From: Trochalopteron elliotii
Lineage: Eukaryota > Chordata > Aves > Passeriformes > Leiothrichidae
DNA length: 64,000 nucleotides
Assembly: GCA_024734555.1 (NCBI GenBank)
Contig: JANPWX010000358.1
Coordinates: forward strand, 1,942,812-2,006,811
Direction: 5' to 3'
Below the pieces are notes generated by a model, which saw only the letters and a program-made list of their open reading frames with translations, searched no databases and had not been told where the DNA came from. A program made the position numbers and the translations under genes. Of this stretch, positions 10,521 to 23,534 are shown piece by piece (positions within the stretch are counted from its first letter, which is position 1; every line of letters starts with the position of its first letter).

Positions 10521-12837
10521 GCTGTTCATGCTTATTATTTGAATGTTCTGAATGCAAATTTATCCACTCACAGAGCTCAGGCTCAAGCTAATCAGCTGAT
10601 AGCAGTCACAAGGTACTCTTCTATCTCATTAGCAATGGAGAAGGGAAAGAAGAAAGGAAGGTGGGAGTCATCAGGAATGGACACTTAGAGCTAGAAGCAA
10701 AAAGAAATCATGGTGATGAGACATATTTTTTCAAATCTGCATCTTGGATAGGAATTTTCTGCATCCCCTGTATGATACTATGGGAAGATGAGAGAAACAG
10801 AAGAGGAGAATCTCCTTGTTGGGAATCTCTTTAAGGACTTTGTAAAATCATGAAAAAAACAGCCTAAAGGAGTAGTCTACTTTTTTTACTATTTCAGTTT
10901 GTTATTGGGAGATTAATGAGAAGAGTTTGAAGCAGAAGATTAATGTGGTCTATTCTTATAACCTGCTCCCCTCCTCATAAATCTCCCATTATTACACACG
11001 CACTAAGCAGCGTGTTGCTTCACCTTCTCTGAGACACAAGTCCACCAAGAGATCTCTTTCATTTGTTCCCCTGTACTTCCCAGAGCTCAATACCCTGCTT
11101 AAATAATACCTACACCTCTCCCAGTAGATGTACTCTTCTCCTCTGGAAACGGCTCACCACCACCAGTGAACAAAGACACCAAGAAAAGAAAAATATTTAG
11201 ACTTATGGAAGTATCAGGATCAACTCTTGAGAGTACAGATATTTAAATACAGTGTGGGAATCAACTGAAATTGTACAAAATTAATAAGCGTTTGCTTTTT
11301 GCTTCCCTCTCACTGGTAAGTTTTGTACTTTGTTTTCTCCTTTTTGTCTTGAGAGGGGTAGATTCCCTGTTCTTTTATTCTCAATCTTTTGCTCTAAAGA
11401 AGTCCACAAGGTAACGTCACATGTGGCCACCACCACCTCAGCTGTCAAAGGGAAAGCTCCCGTAAGAGGAAGAGCTGACAGCCCAGGTGGATTCTCATGT
11501 GCTTGATCTTCAGGCAACATTGCAATTATAGCCCAAATACAGAGGAGAGCAGACACATCTCTCTAAACACCTCATCACTGCATTCCCACAGCGTGCCTGG
11601 GAGGAGAAGAAATCATAGCTGCATTTTGATGTTACACAAAGATAAAGAACCAGCTAGATGAAGTGATTTATTTAGGGTCACTCAGAACATCTCTAGTTGA
11701 ATCAGAAACAGAGCTTCAGTACCTGGAGCCCTGTTCCAGTTAACAGTTGTATCTGCCCAGGTGACAGACTACACTTTCACTCCACAGAATAACAAAATCA
11801 ACTCTCCTGAATACACCCTGTTAGAAATGTTGTCCCCTGTAGCAAGATTGCAAGAGATTCACAAGCCTCCTACGTGCACAGAGACCAGAACAACCCTGCC
11901 AAATGCTGTCCTAAATTATTCTTGTGTAAAATTCATTGGGTACAAAACAGGAATAGTAGAAAAGGCAGAAGGAGATGAGCTGTTCTTGAAAGTTTTTTCT
12001 TATTATGCAAACACAGAGTCCAAAGATTTTCCAGGGAATTGTTGTGTTAAATAGCCACAGTTGTAAATGGTGAATTCATAAATGAATACAAATGTGTAGC
12101 TGTCATAACTGGCAGATGACACTTCCTGAAGGATAAGCTTGTACTCTTCCCCAGTGAAGGCGGCAGGCAAGAGTTTCATCTCCTGAGACTTCTAATGTAC
12201 AAATTCTTTGGCAATTCTTCCTAAGGCGGAACTGTTTTTAATTTAGAAGACGTCAACCTACTTGTACTAGTGGGAGAAATTAATAAGCCAAGGATGCAGG
12301 TTGGCTGTACTGTAATACTGAGTAGATATGTCTCCATTAATTGCAGGATTGCCTATGCTCACTTAAAAGCTGTTCTGTCTCAGAGCTTGATCGTGTTGCC
12401 TGTGCTCAGATAAAATTCCCTCGAGCTTCTAACACCTTTTCTGCTGCTGACCCCTCAGGGGTGGGTTTGTTTCATGTCTGCATGCTTCACATGCTGAACC
12501 GTATATTTCTTCTCTCTGTATGGCACAGATATGAATATAGATAACCATATGTCCTCTAATACCAAGCTGTGTTTGCTCTAATCTGTCCTAGACATTAAGA
12601 AAGGCAATTAAAGCAAAGAGAATATAAAAGCCGTATTCAAGTGACCTGGGTTATAAACAAGTCTTTGGATTTATATTTTCCCCTGGTTGCTATAATCAGC
12701 CCTTACATGGGGCATCACTAAAACCAACTTTCTTGCCTGATCAGACATGGGCACTTGATGTTGCCTGAATACAACTTTGATAAATGGGGCAGAGTAAGTC
12801 TGTGACAAAAACCAAAGCCAAAACCAAAACAAACCAC

Positions 12838-12868
12838 AAAACAAACAAACAAACAAACAAACAAACAA
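12838..12868. repeat. (AAAC)n microsatellite
   Basis: About seven ACAA/AAAC tetranucleotide units in a row, flanked by decayed AAACC units. It produces long Lys/Asn/Thr-rich shadow frames in both directions. Confidence 0.9.
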
Positions 12869-15080
12869 CAAAAAAAGAAAATAAAGATATGTTTAAATAC
12901 ATATTTCAACTCTCAGCCTGGTACTTTTCTACCAGCTTTGTGACTTTTCTCCACCTGAACTCATCCAAAGGTCCTGTGCAGAAGAGAAGGGGCATTTACT
13001 GGGGTTATCAATTCATCTTTCAAGTTGGAGGAAAACCCTGGTCTAAAGGACTGGATGCAGTGTTTAAGCTTGCAGATATTGTGGCAGATTTACAGTGTGT
13101 GCATGTACATAAGGATAACCAAAGTCCTTCATTTTTCTCTATCCACTTCTCTGCATGATTATTCCACCCCAGTAAGCAATCTATTATCTGCTGGACTGAC
13201 TTATTCCCTGCATTTAGTAACTCTATTCATGCTACTAAGTGAATGATGCTCTCTAAATACCAGACATATATTATGTACAATTAACTTCCTAAATCTGTTA
13301 GGGTAACAAAACCTTGCCAGAATTAATGCTGTGCTCCCCACACATAACCTATGTAAATGTTTCTAAATGAAATCAAATTAAAAAGAAAAAAAAAAAGAAA
13401 AGAAAAGATAAAAAAGAAGACATTTTCATTCTTCAGTGAAATTCTGCACAGTTCAACACACTCCTAGGCAGTGGGTATTTTTTGCATTGATTTCTTTTTT
13501 TTTTCTGAATAAGGATGAAGTCTTCCCTTTTGTACAAAAGGAGAAGATATTAAATTTTGGATAGTTCTGTACTTAAGAACAGAATTCAGAAAGTGCACTA
13601 ACATCAGAAATTCACCAAGAGTTTTGTTTAGAAGGTGGTCTTGTACCAACCTAAGTATTCTTAAGAATAGCTTAAGCAAATGGAAAACACATAATATTAA
13701 GTTGCAATCAGCTCATTTAATATTATTCTAATATTTGTTTTAACTGAAGTTGATTTGAGATTTCTAGTCAGGTTTTGATCTTAGGTAGCTGAAAATCCAG
13801 TCAGTTAAACTACCCGAGATTTCCACTGACATCAATAAGGTAAATTTTCACTTGTTTAGTTGTTTTTGTTTTTTTTTCTGATCATTGGAAAACGCTGCAT
13901 AAATGTTGGCAGCTTTTCATGGGGAACAGAGTTATAGCATAATCTTTCACATATTACACAAAAACCACCCAAACAACCCACCTTTATAGAACTTCTTTCT
14001 TTACAGTATACCTTGTCTAAAGGATGTGCAATCAGTACTTTGCAAAAACGAAGCATATTCTCTTTAAAAAATAGGACCAGCTTTCAGGTCTGCAATTATT
14101 TGAGTAACAGAGGAAATTTCACACCCCTAAGCAGGAGTTTGCCATTGACTTACAATTATATCCTTTTATAGTGTGGTCTAGTATTTGAGATGACACCAGA
14201 CCCAGACTCAGATGTTTCACTGAATTATTTATGACCTGGGACAGATACACCTGCTCTCCCTGCCTTTCTCACTTCTTAGTCTTTGTATGTCACTCTTTTT
14301 CAATGGGACCTGTTTAAGTAGAGATTTCTTTCTTTATGTGCAAGACCAAGCACCAAGAAGCCCTGGCTTTAAGTAGAAATTCTAAAAAAGGAATATCAAC
14401 AATAAACAACATCCACTACACAGTACAAATGGCTGCAAAATGGTACATAGAAATACAATGTGGAAAAAATTAATTTGAGATATTTAAGGTTCAGAAAATT
14501 TGATGATTCAGTCTAATTGGGTGCATTAAACTAACTATATTCAAGGGATATGCTCCTGGCATGCTGTAAAAGCCTCCTTTTTCCCTTTTTAAAATGAGAA
14601 ATCTGGTTAATTAAATTTACTTTCTAAACAGCTTGTATTACAACAGTAGAAAATGACAGATGTCTTTCATAAAATTAGTCATATTGTGGTAATTTTCCCC
14701 TCTCCCCCAAACATTGTGTGATTATGGGCATATTTTCTCCTGTTAAAAAGCTATCTGTCATAATTGGTAATGAGTTCCATGCAAAAATTTTCTGAAAGAA
14801 AAGGTGTTCTGCGTGAAATGTAGAAAAGTTTCCCTGTGACAGATTTTCTCATTGCCACTTTATTCTGTGGGCTGCTGGCTGCGTGCAGAAAACTGCATAA
14901 TTTTAAAGGCTTATACTTATAAAGGCCAATCATGTATTAATTCATTTGGTATTCATTGAGAGACCTTTAATCATGATGGATTAATTTATTATAAATGCGG
15001 ATATAATATGTTATTTCATAATATCACTACTGTAATTTAGCAATTAAACAGTCTGTTATTATTTCAATCACTGCCCAGAT

Positions 15081-15096
15081 CTGTATCATGATACAG
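15081..15096. repeat. Perfect 16-bp palindrome
   Basis: CTGTATCATGATACAG is its own inverse complement. It lies in an AT-rich stretch (14940-15125) with several TAAT/ATTA homeodomain-type cores. It could be a dimeric factor site or chance. Confidence 0.6.
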
Positions 15097-15264
15097 TGTT
15101 TTGCTCCACAGCGAATTATTTTATATTACATATAGGACAATGGATTTTTTGGAGAGTAAACCTTTGGGAAAGCAGAAGTATATAAGATAATACTTGGCTC
15201 TGATATCCTGCTTTGTCTCTGAGATGATTTGTCTGAAATACTTAGAGCCAGCAAGTCAGAAGCT

Positions 15265-15325
15265 TGCAGTGATTACAGGTCTGATCCAAAGCTGGCTGAA
15301 GTCAATGGTGCACTCAGCACCTTGG
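15265..15325 (+). repeat. Possible old amniote repeat fragment
   Basis: GTCTGATCCAAAGC followed by CTGAAGTCAATGG matches a phrase common in old bird and turtle interspersed repeats. The copy is short and decayed. Confidence 0.4.
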
Positions 15326-15448
15326 ATCCTTTTGTGACTGAGAGGGGTGTAAATACTTATCAAGAAAAGTATGTGGAGAGGCCAAAAATCAGGCAGGTGC
15401 ACCAATTAAATGCAATCTGAGCTAACAAGCAGAAATGGTCAGGTATTA

Positions 15449-15488
15449 GAAAATTTAACCTGTATTTTGAAAATTTAACCTGTTGTTT
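15449..15488. repeat. Two-copy 20-bp tandem duplication
   Basis: Units 15449-15468 and 15469-15488 share GAAAATTTAACCTGT exactly and differ only in the last few bases. Confidence 0.85.
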
Positions 15489-15988
15489 TTTGAAAGCTGA
15501 GCAAGTGCTGACCTGTATTCCTGTTCCACTAGACAGACAAATACAGAGTTTCCCAAAGGACCTGGGATGAGGCCATTTTACCTCCATTCTTAAACTGCAT
15601 TCTTTCACAGTTCTTATGCTTTCTGATGCTTTCAGCTCAGAAGAAGAATTATTGCACATTTATGCTGATCCAATTTTACCAGTGTCAGATGTTCGAATGT
15701 TGCTGTGACCCATATGGAAAGGCCCTGGGGAGAATCTGGATGAGAAGAATAATTTCCTTATTACAGATGTGCAAACCATGATGCTTGGAAAAGAGATACC
15801 TTGCTTTGGTACAAGATCTTTGGAAAAATAAGAGGTAGAATTTCTGGAAAATGATACCCAACCATTTCCCTTTTTTCTAACCATTTGGCCTCATTTCTTT
15901 GTCCAACATGTGCTGTTTTCATGTTGGAATTGACATCAGAGTAGCACACAACTGACACAGCTGTACCAACTGCCAAAAATTCTAAAAA

Positions 15989-16066
15989 TTTTCTTTTCCT
16001 TTCTCTTTTCTCTTTTCTTTCTTTTCTTTTCTTTTCTTTTCTTTTCTTTTCTTTTCTTTTCTTTTC
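15989..16066. repeat. 78-base polypyrimidine tract with (CTTTT)n microsatellite
   Basis: Every base from 15989 to 16066 is C or T. The last 45 bases (16021-16065) are nine clean CTTTT units; the first 30 are decayed units. Mirror-symmetric homopurine/homopyrimidine tracts of this length can form triplex (H-DNA). The Lys/Arg/Glu-rich minus-strand frames over it are translation of the repeat and not a gene. Confidence 0.92.
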
Positions 16067-16766
16067 GAGAGAGGAGGAAAAGGTGGTAGGAGTTGCCAAG
16101 TCTGTACCTCTGGCTGGACACTGGAGAACAAATTGATCTGTTACATTGAGCTCATTTTTTAACCTCCCTCTATTGACATTTAAGTAACTGATTCTTCTCC
16201 ATCATTGTTAGCTGTCTTTTTTCCTGCCTGTCAAGAGATTGCTAAATTAAGATTCACAGCCCAGGATACTTTTCATATGGACCCAAAAGAAGTCAATATG
16301 TTTACTCAGATAAATGGTTATTTTACAAGGTAGTGTAAAATGCATAATTTTCTGTGGCATATAAAGCCATGAACCACAATCCATCATGAGTGACTCATTT
16401 AATTTCTGATGTATCAATGGATGCCTTCTTCAAAGAGAGATCTGGAATAAGTGGTTCACATTAGGAGATCTGGAAAAAAGCTGCACGGGGAGCAAGTGGA
16501 GAGACCAGAATCGAAATGATGGCAATGTATCCTCAATCATAAGACAGAGATCACAAAATCCTGTTAAACCCTCCAGTGTATCACCCTCCCTTTCCAGCAT
16601 TCATGCCCTCAAAAGCATTTTCTGCTGCTTTTCCTTCTCACATTTGGACTGGATAGCAGAGCTATCTGCAACCGGAGATGAGGAGCATTTTTACAGGCTA
16701 ACAAATCTACTAGAACCAATGGTTTTAATCTCTCCTTGGCTAGAAAATCAAATCCAAGTTCTCTGC
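16067..16766. other. Unique noncoding DNA
   Basis: No gene or repeat recognised. Confidence 0.55.
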
Positions 16767-16767
16767 A

Positions 16768-16832
16768 GGTGCAAATGGGATCTGCTCCACTGCCTTAGGT
16801 GGAGTTTTACTCATTTACACCATTAAAGAATT
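16768..16832 (+). repeat. Possible old amniote repeat fragment
   Basis: GGATCTGCTCCACTG ... TTTTACTCATTTACACC ... GAATTTGGCAC resembles the amniote repeat phrase ending in ATTTACACCAGCTGAGGATCTGGC. It shares a spaced pattern (ACTC, ATTTA-A-C, TTTGGCA) with 19700-19745. Confidence 0.45.
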
Positions 16833-19695
16833 TGGCACTGAGGATGTTGAGATCAAAAGGTTCCAGTTGGCAAGGAGATGTGCAGAAGAGAATCTGTCTG
16901 GGGAAATATTCTAAGAAGACTTATCTATCCTGTGAAAAGAGAATTTACCTCTCCCTGGAGGGGTCTGGTATTGATAAATCCAAATTATACTAAATTTTGG
17001 GACATCTCCTCTGACCTTACCAATTCTAAACTGGACAGTTTGGAAAGCCTGCCAAACCCCTGCAGAAGGAAAGCACATTGGTGTGCTCCTCTATGTGCAT
17101 TGTCACATCATCATATCATATGCATATTTTACACTTTTATTTTTCCCTGACATAACAATTACTGGTGGTCTGTATTGTTCTTTTAATAAAACCAGCTTTG
17201 GAACATATCCTGCCATAGCTGCTTGCACAACACATACCAATATAAGTATCATTATTAGTAGACGTGTCTGCATGGTGCTGCTACTCTATTGCCAAAAGCA
17301 AATTTCACCTAATTTGGAGTTCCTGCACATGAAACAAAGCCTTTGCCATTATTGTTTCAGAGACAACTAAGAAAGATCTGTTTATTTGTTAATAATAATG
17401 TTGGGAAATACAGGAAGCAGTGAAATATAATAAATCATTTAGAAAAAATTATCAAAACTAACATTTAAAGTGAGTAGAATAACACAGTCCCCAGTCCCTC
17501 ACCCCCTCTTGCTCTGGTAAATGTATGCAGCTGACTTTTTCAAGAGGACAGCATCAGTATATTTACACTTTTATATCTTTGGATGCTTGTTCAGAATCCG
17601 ATTTGCTCCTGGACAAGGGCATATTGATGAGTACCTGGAGTGTTTATTTGGATGGACGTGCTTGGTCTGAAAGCTAGCTCCACTCCAGCAGACCTTATCA
17701 ATTCTGAATAGCTCTGTACCTACAGTCAGCCTTCTTTGCTCTAAGGATAATGCTTGCCTCGCCCCATGCTCCCTCAGGTAGCAGGAGGATGCTGCACCAG
17801 GTTGGATCAGGTGTTTGTACAAGTCACTGTCTTGTGTCCATCCGTGGAACTTATTGGATGCCTAGAGCAGGCTGTAAGAGCAACCCAAGCTCACAGGACT
17901 TTCCCATCTTCCCAAACTTCCTGGCTCAGGAATGCTCTGTAGATATATTGACACACTGAGTTTTTATTACACAGGTTAGAATATGTTTTTATGCTTGAAA
18001 ACATCCTACTTAACCTGTACAGACATCCACCAGCAATTATTCCCACCTCTTCCCTTCAGGTCCCCTCTAAGAGGGTGGGTAAAGTCTGAAGCTGCAACTG
18101 GCTGAAGATCAAATCAGAGTCTGTGAGTATTCTGGGGAGGACTTTCACTTTGATCTGTGTTTCTACTAGCTATGTCTACACTAATGTAAAGATCCAGACC
18201 AGGAGCATGGCCTAAGGGCCATTTCCTGACCATTCACAGGCCTTTAGTCCACAGCCTACTTCCCTGCAGAGCTTTGGGTTGTGCCAAATGTGCCTCTTTA
18301 AAGCACTCCAGGTTTGTTTGGGCTGGGGACAGCAGGGACCACAGGCATATTGGATGCTGGAAGTTCTGCCTGGGGCTGGAAGGGTGTGTGTGGATGGACA
18401 TGAGCTGCACCAGCTCAACAGCACGTGGGGCTACAGGGTAGTCCTTGGCTGTTCTCCTCCTAGGACAGACAGAACCTTAGAGACTTGTCCACAGCATATT
18501 CACCAGCAGCAACATGAACCACTACTATCACCAGGACTTTCAAAATCAATTTTATCACCTTCCTAAGAACAAGTTTTCTCGCTCTGGAAAATTAATTTTA
18601 AGACAATGAATGAAGCTGCATAAAGAAAAGTGGAGGCATGGAGGATCTTTCAAGATGGTCCCCAAACTAGTTTTGCAGCATGTGAAAATTAGTTCCTTTT
18701 GAAGTGTTTCCTGTCCTGCTTCAATGTCATTTATTCTGTCCTAATGTATTTTGTGAAAGTCAAGCAGAGAAATACATTTATATAAGACAAACCACTAGTA
18801 AGGGTCATAGACTTCCATTTTTATTTTAATAAAATCTTTGAAGACTAACTCATACAATTTGTGAATCACACTTCATGAGAAAGACTTCCCAGAGGTTTTT
18901 AATAATTTGAGGTATGAAGCTGACTGGAAATACCAGAAAAAAGAACTGCTTCTCTATGCTCACTCAACCAAAGATAAGTAGCTACATCACAAAAGTATAT
19001 TCTTACACTGATGAGAGAGAAGAACATAAAGAAATTTAAACTATGACAATGTTTTTCTGGTTTATGGTGCTCAGATTGTCTTTGTATACAGAAGGGGTTG
19101 ATTATCCCTGTCTAAATGCTACAGATTTTTCTCAGATAAACACATCAGCTGATGATTTTTCTATCCTTTTGCGAAAGAAGGTATCTGTGCAGTAAATTAG
19201 GAAATGTCCTGAAAGGCAAGAAAAATGTAGCTGAGAAAAGGAGTACAAGGACAGAGTATTGCCTTCCAGAAAATCACTTTATTGGCTTATTTGAAATCAG
19301 AGTTTTCAATTCTGCTGCAAAGAAGCAGCAGCTGGATCATTGTATGTTAGCAGTTAGAACTGGGGAATGTCTCTTACAGAGGCACAGTATAGAACATTAT
19401 AGATGTCTAAATGCTCATATTCTTTATTATATCTGTTACTACCTGTCTGCACAAAACTTTGAACTGCTGCATCCTTGTAAGCAGGTTTTAAACCTTTTAA
19501 ACCAAAACAGGGTCTTTTGTTGCAGGAGTGCAGTTAACCTCTGCTACATCCTTATGGAACAAGGTTATCCCTAGCGTAGGAATTCCTGCCTGAAATTATT
19601 TTGTCTGTGTGGTGTTAGAAAGTTGTATATGTTGGAACACTAACTTCTATTATTCTTAAAGATTAGTGGGGCTCCAGAGGCTATTATTTACCGTT
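16833..19695. other. Unique noncoding DNA
   Basis: No CR1, SINE or LTR seen. Short overlapping frames at 17571-17959 and 18212-18566 lie in locally more GC-rich sequence but read like chance frames. Confidence 0.5.
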
Positions 19696-19699
19696 CTGG

Positions 19700-19745
19700 G
19701 GCAGATGCTCAGCAGACTTCAAGGGATCACTCTGATTTATATCAG
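19700..19745 (+). repeat. Possible old amniote repeat fragment
   Basis: GACTTCAAGGGATCACTC followed by TGATTTATATCAGCAG and GGTTTGGCA has the spaced pattern of the same class as 16768-16832. Confidence 0.4.
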
Positions 19746-21240
19746 CAGAAGGTTTGGCATGTTTATGTGAGTGTAACTGAAGTTGTTTTCAAGAAAACTG
19801 AAAATAAGCACAAATCTAAAACCCCTACATTTTAATGTAGCTCTTCATTTTGGCTTGCGTGCCCAAAACAAGATAGTTCCTGGGTTTATTAAAGTGTGCC
19901 TATTTTTCCTCTGTTTATTCATAATTAATTTGCTAATAAAGATTTCAGCTGTGGTGGAGTCTTTATCCTACCATAACAGGAGCTCCTGGCTTCATAACTT
20001 CACTGGAGCAGCCCACATGATGAATATGAGCTGAAGAATAGAAGCCAAATCCTTCTAGGCTCTGTATATTTGTGCTTGCCAGAAAAATTATGGCCAGTCA
20101 AAGGAGCAGGAAATGGAAAGTAGCCACCTCTGCTTTGGCACTTCTCAGAGCCCACTGAGGCCACTGTGCAAGCCTTTATACTTGGACCTACATAAGTACC
20201 TTCTGAAGCTGGATACTGGAATTGGGAGACAGCAGGGACTGCTTATTTATGAGTTACTTAGCAGTCCCTGTTGCAGTAGTTGCCACAAGGCATAGCCTCA
20301 ATGCAGCTTATTCATACTCCTGGCAAAAGTTATCCTCCTGGGAAGTTGTGTTGCTGGCCAGAAAACAAGAATACTTTACTGCTTCTCTCACAGAGTGTGA
20401 GTATATTCACTCTGGGGGCAGTTTTAGCATTTGGCCCTGTGCCTGGACATCATTACTATTGGGCACTTGCACTGCACACAGCCAAGCTGACCAGAGCCTG
20501 TGCTGAAAAGATTACATTCTCCCAAACCAATATTTTCAATTTGGCCCTCATGCTTCTGACAGCAGGAAACTTTTGGAAACACCACAGGCTCTGTTTGCTG
20601 TAAACAGCATTACCTGAAAAAATCCTGGTGAATATCAAAAGGTTTCATGAAAACAAGAGGATGCAGAAATGCAGTCCCCTCTAGTGAGGTGGGATGAGCT
20701 GAAGTGAAGCAGTTAAACAATATGTGCTCCACATGGCACAAAAGCTCAAACTGCATTTTTGCAGCTTTTCTAAAAAAGCACCTGGTTAAAGAGTTTGGGG
20801 TAAACCACCAGAACTTTAAATACAGGGAAGAATATTTTCCTACTTATACTGCAGCTTTACTTTTTATAAATTTCAAAACATCATCCTAACTAGAAACGGG
20901 ACTGACAACAGACAGCAGCACCACGTGTGGGCATACCCTGAATCTAAAAGGGGAGGGAGCTTTGAGTTTCAAGATGCAAGTACTCCTATTCATGTCACAA
21001 CTGCAGTTAAGTGCTTGGCTATATCTAGGCATAAAGGAATATAAAGCAGAAAAGAAAAAAAAAAAAAAAGAGGGCAAAAATCCGAATATCACTGCATTTA
21101 TGACATCTCATGGTGTTGGATTTCTAGAAACTGCATTTGTTAGTTTTCTTGGCAGAGGCAACTGACTGGAAAAAAATGTGATGATACTCCAGCAACAAAA
21201 CATTTTCTCACTTGTTGAGCTTAAAACATTTCTGTGGTTG
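19746..21240. other. Unique noncoding DNA with a short hairpin
   Basis: Contains an 11-bp perfect stem at 20233-20243 / 20260-20270 (CAGGGACTGCT / AGCAGTCCCTG) with a 16-base loop, and an A run near 21056-21069. No gene recognised; the 140-codon frame at 19152-19574, partly upstream, matches nothing I know. Confidence 0.5.
20230..20274. repeat. Short inverted repeat (stem-loop)
   Basis: Perfect 11-bp arms around a 16-base AT-rich loop. Too short for a typical microRNA precursor. Confidence 0.5.
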
Positions 21241-21314
21241 CAGTGGCTTCTATGGGACTATTCCCATACCATAATCTTAAGCACATAATTAAGGGCTTTA
21301 CTGGATCAGTGCCT
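21241..21314 (+). repeat. Old amniote repeat copy (TTAAGCA ... GGATCA type)
   Basis: The order TTCTATGGGACTATTC, CTTAAGCACATAATTAAG, GGGCTTTACTGGATCAG follows a repeat known from turtle and bird genomes (CAATGGGACTACTC / TTAAGCA / TGCTGGATC). The second half aligns by eye with 23600-23655 in this window, which supports a real dispersed repeat. Confidence 0.55.
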
Positions 21315-23534
21315 GAAAAACCAATGTTGATTTCTATTGAATGCACATTATGTTAGGGACCATTTGTAAGCTCATTAAAATGAACAGAAAGGATCCAGCA
21401 GATGCTGGGCCAAGCCTCGTCTCAGGACTTTCATCAGAGAAACAACGTTGTCTCTTGTTTACACTTTCACAGGTCACTGAGTTCCCAGACTTTGAGCTAT
21501 TGATTACATCGTATTATCAATTAAGTTAGAGATTTGCCATCAGCTTAAATGGGCACAGGGTAGAACATAAGGAAATAAACAGCAGAATCATGTTCAGTTT
21601 GTGATTCTGGGTATTGGGCACTTAAAAACCAACAAAAAAATCAGGCATGCTCATGAATTCATGGACACAGAATAGCCTCTGCTTTAGTGCATTGTGTGTG
21701 CCATGCAATGCATTTGGGAATGGACATTGCATTTCTTTAGAACAACATTGGACTTTCACCCTTCCTCCCCTTTCTTCAATCCCCGGACTCATAAATCCTC
21801 CATTTGTCTCACCTGTAGCTACAATAAAGCTGTTCTCAACGGCATTAACATCTGCCATGGTCATTCTTCGGGGGTGAGAAAGGCAGAACATTTTCATTGC
21901 TCGTTCATTTGTGAACACTAGTTAAGTAAAGCTGTCACTTGTGTCCAATTATGGGAGAGTATTTTATAGCACAGTCTCCTTCCTAAAGCTAAACTGACAC
22001 GGCCAAGCCCCATTTTATAGGCATTCTTAAATTCTTCCAAGCCATATTTAAAATCCTTATGCTCAGAGATGGCAGGTGCCATGTGTTTTCACAGCTACAT
22101 TAACAAATGCAATTTTGTGGCAACTTGACCACGCCAGTGAAGCAGTAAATTTCTGTAATCTCTGTGGTTAAGAATTTCACACAGGACTTTGCTGGGAATA
22201 TGTAAAGCCCATTAGTACAGGAGCATGATGAAGATAAAATTAAAATACCTTTACAGTAAAAGCCAAAAAAAAGACTGAAGTCTTGGGATTTTTTTTTTTC
22301 TGCTAGAGCAATGAAACGTGTCAGAGGAAAATGCTGAAAGAGAAAAAAAGTAGCTTCACTGAGCTCACCCAGCCTACTCTCCTTCTCAAATGACTGCCAC
22401 CAATTTAGGTGAGAAGAGGTAATTTGGCTTACACAAATGCTAACACAGGCTTATCCTAAAGCATAACTGGGATGCAAAACTTTATAAAAATCTTTTTCAA
22501 ACCCTTGCTCCCTGTTCCAGTACACATATTGTCGTCACAAATGTTTTTGCAGGCTTAGGGAGATGATAGCCAAAACCTCCCTGGTCCTGAGCACGTGCAG
22601 GGTGCAGTGGTGCATCTGCACACCAGTGCAGCTGTTTCACTCACAGGATCTGCATTTTCCAGCATGAGCTCTGTTATTGGAGCTGAGACATCTTGGTGCT
22701 ACTCAGGGCAGCCCAAGACCCCCCAGCTCCAGCACCTCAATCACTGTTAGGGTTGGGAGCATAATTTACCACTCCCAGAACCAGAGAGTGTGTGTAGCAT
22801 CACTGGACCATTGACTTAACCTGCTTCGGAAAGGGATCTGTGCTGAAAAATGGGGCTAATACCATTTTCCATTCTCTTGAACGTTTCACCCAACTCCTCA
22901 GGACTCCACAGTGAGTTTGAGGGATACCACTGCCAGAGGAGAGTTTTATACACAGACAGACCCAGGACTGAGTTTCTGATCTCCAACAGATCCTGAGACA
23001 GATGTTGGATTTTGCAAGAAGGTATCTCAATCACCAGCAGAAAGCAGATGAAAACCAGCAGTTGAATCCTGCACAAATTCATGCACTATTTTTTTTTTCT
23101 GACCTGTAAGTCATTTCAGCAGATATTTCCCAGATTTCCTATAAAAACATACGAGCTATAGATTTTTTTCTTTAAGAAAGAAATAGGTGATTCCAGCATA
23201 ATCACCTCACTCAAGGGATTGGATCTCTTGGAAAGTAAAGAAAACAAACTGCTCAGAATGCAATACTAGCCAGGGAGGGAATTGCATTATGGATTGCTCA
23301 CGGACTTCTTCAGCAGGTTTTACCACAGGGTTTGGGCAAAACTCGTAAAGAGCACAGATCAAACAAGAAAACATCTTTGAATGCCTACAGTTTGTTGTGA
23401 GACAGAAGTGCTCTGAAAGATACACTTAGCAGCTCACTCAATCTCTTAAGGCTTCACACAAGCAGGCAGGGCTGGGGAGATCAGCTCACAAGCTTCTGCA
23501 CGCTGTGTGGCTGCACTGAAACCAAAAAGGCTAT
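21315..23534. other. Unique noncoding DNA
   Basis: No interspersed repeat recognised. A weak minus-strand exon candidate at 21813-21865 is listed separately. The A- and T-rich runs are short. Confidence 0.5.
21813..21865 (-). other. Weak candidate small exon, minus strand
   Basis: On the minus strand a pyrimidine-rich run ending in CCCCCGAAG precedes 53 bases that end in CTACAG|GTGAGA, a strong donor-like site. The stretch contains ATG in an ACCATGG context and reads MADVNAVENSFIVATG into the donor. Three CpGs lie close by. The frame is short and the peptide is not recognised, so this may be chance. Confidence 0.15.

Larger units (their letters stand above)
9658..15264. other. AT-rich noncoding DNA with simple repeats
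   Basis: No gene or interspersed repeat recognised. Simple sequence includes a TTG/TTTG stretch at 10478-10520, an (AAAC)n microsatellite at 12838-12868 and a purine run at 13380-13408. The open frames at 12671-13158 are driven by the microsatellite. An AT-rich stretch at 14900-15130 resembles conserved noncoding DNA in texture. Confidence 0.5.

Noticed and set aside
12671..13158. Frames with Lys/Asn/Thr or Phe/Val/Cys runs
   Set aside because: They are produced by the (AAAC)n microsatellite on either strand.
15761..16121. Lys/Arg/Glu-rich minus-strand frames
   Set aside because: They are direct translation of the (CTTTT)n microsatellite.
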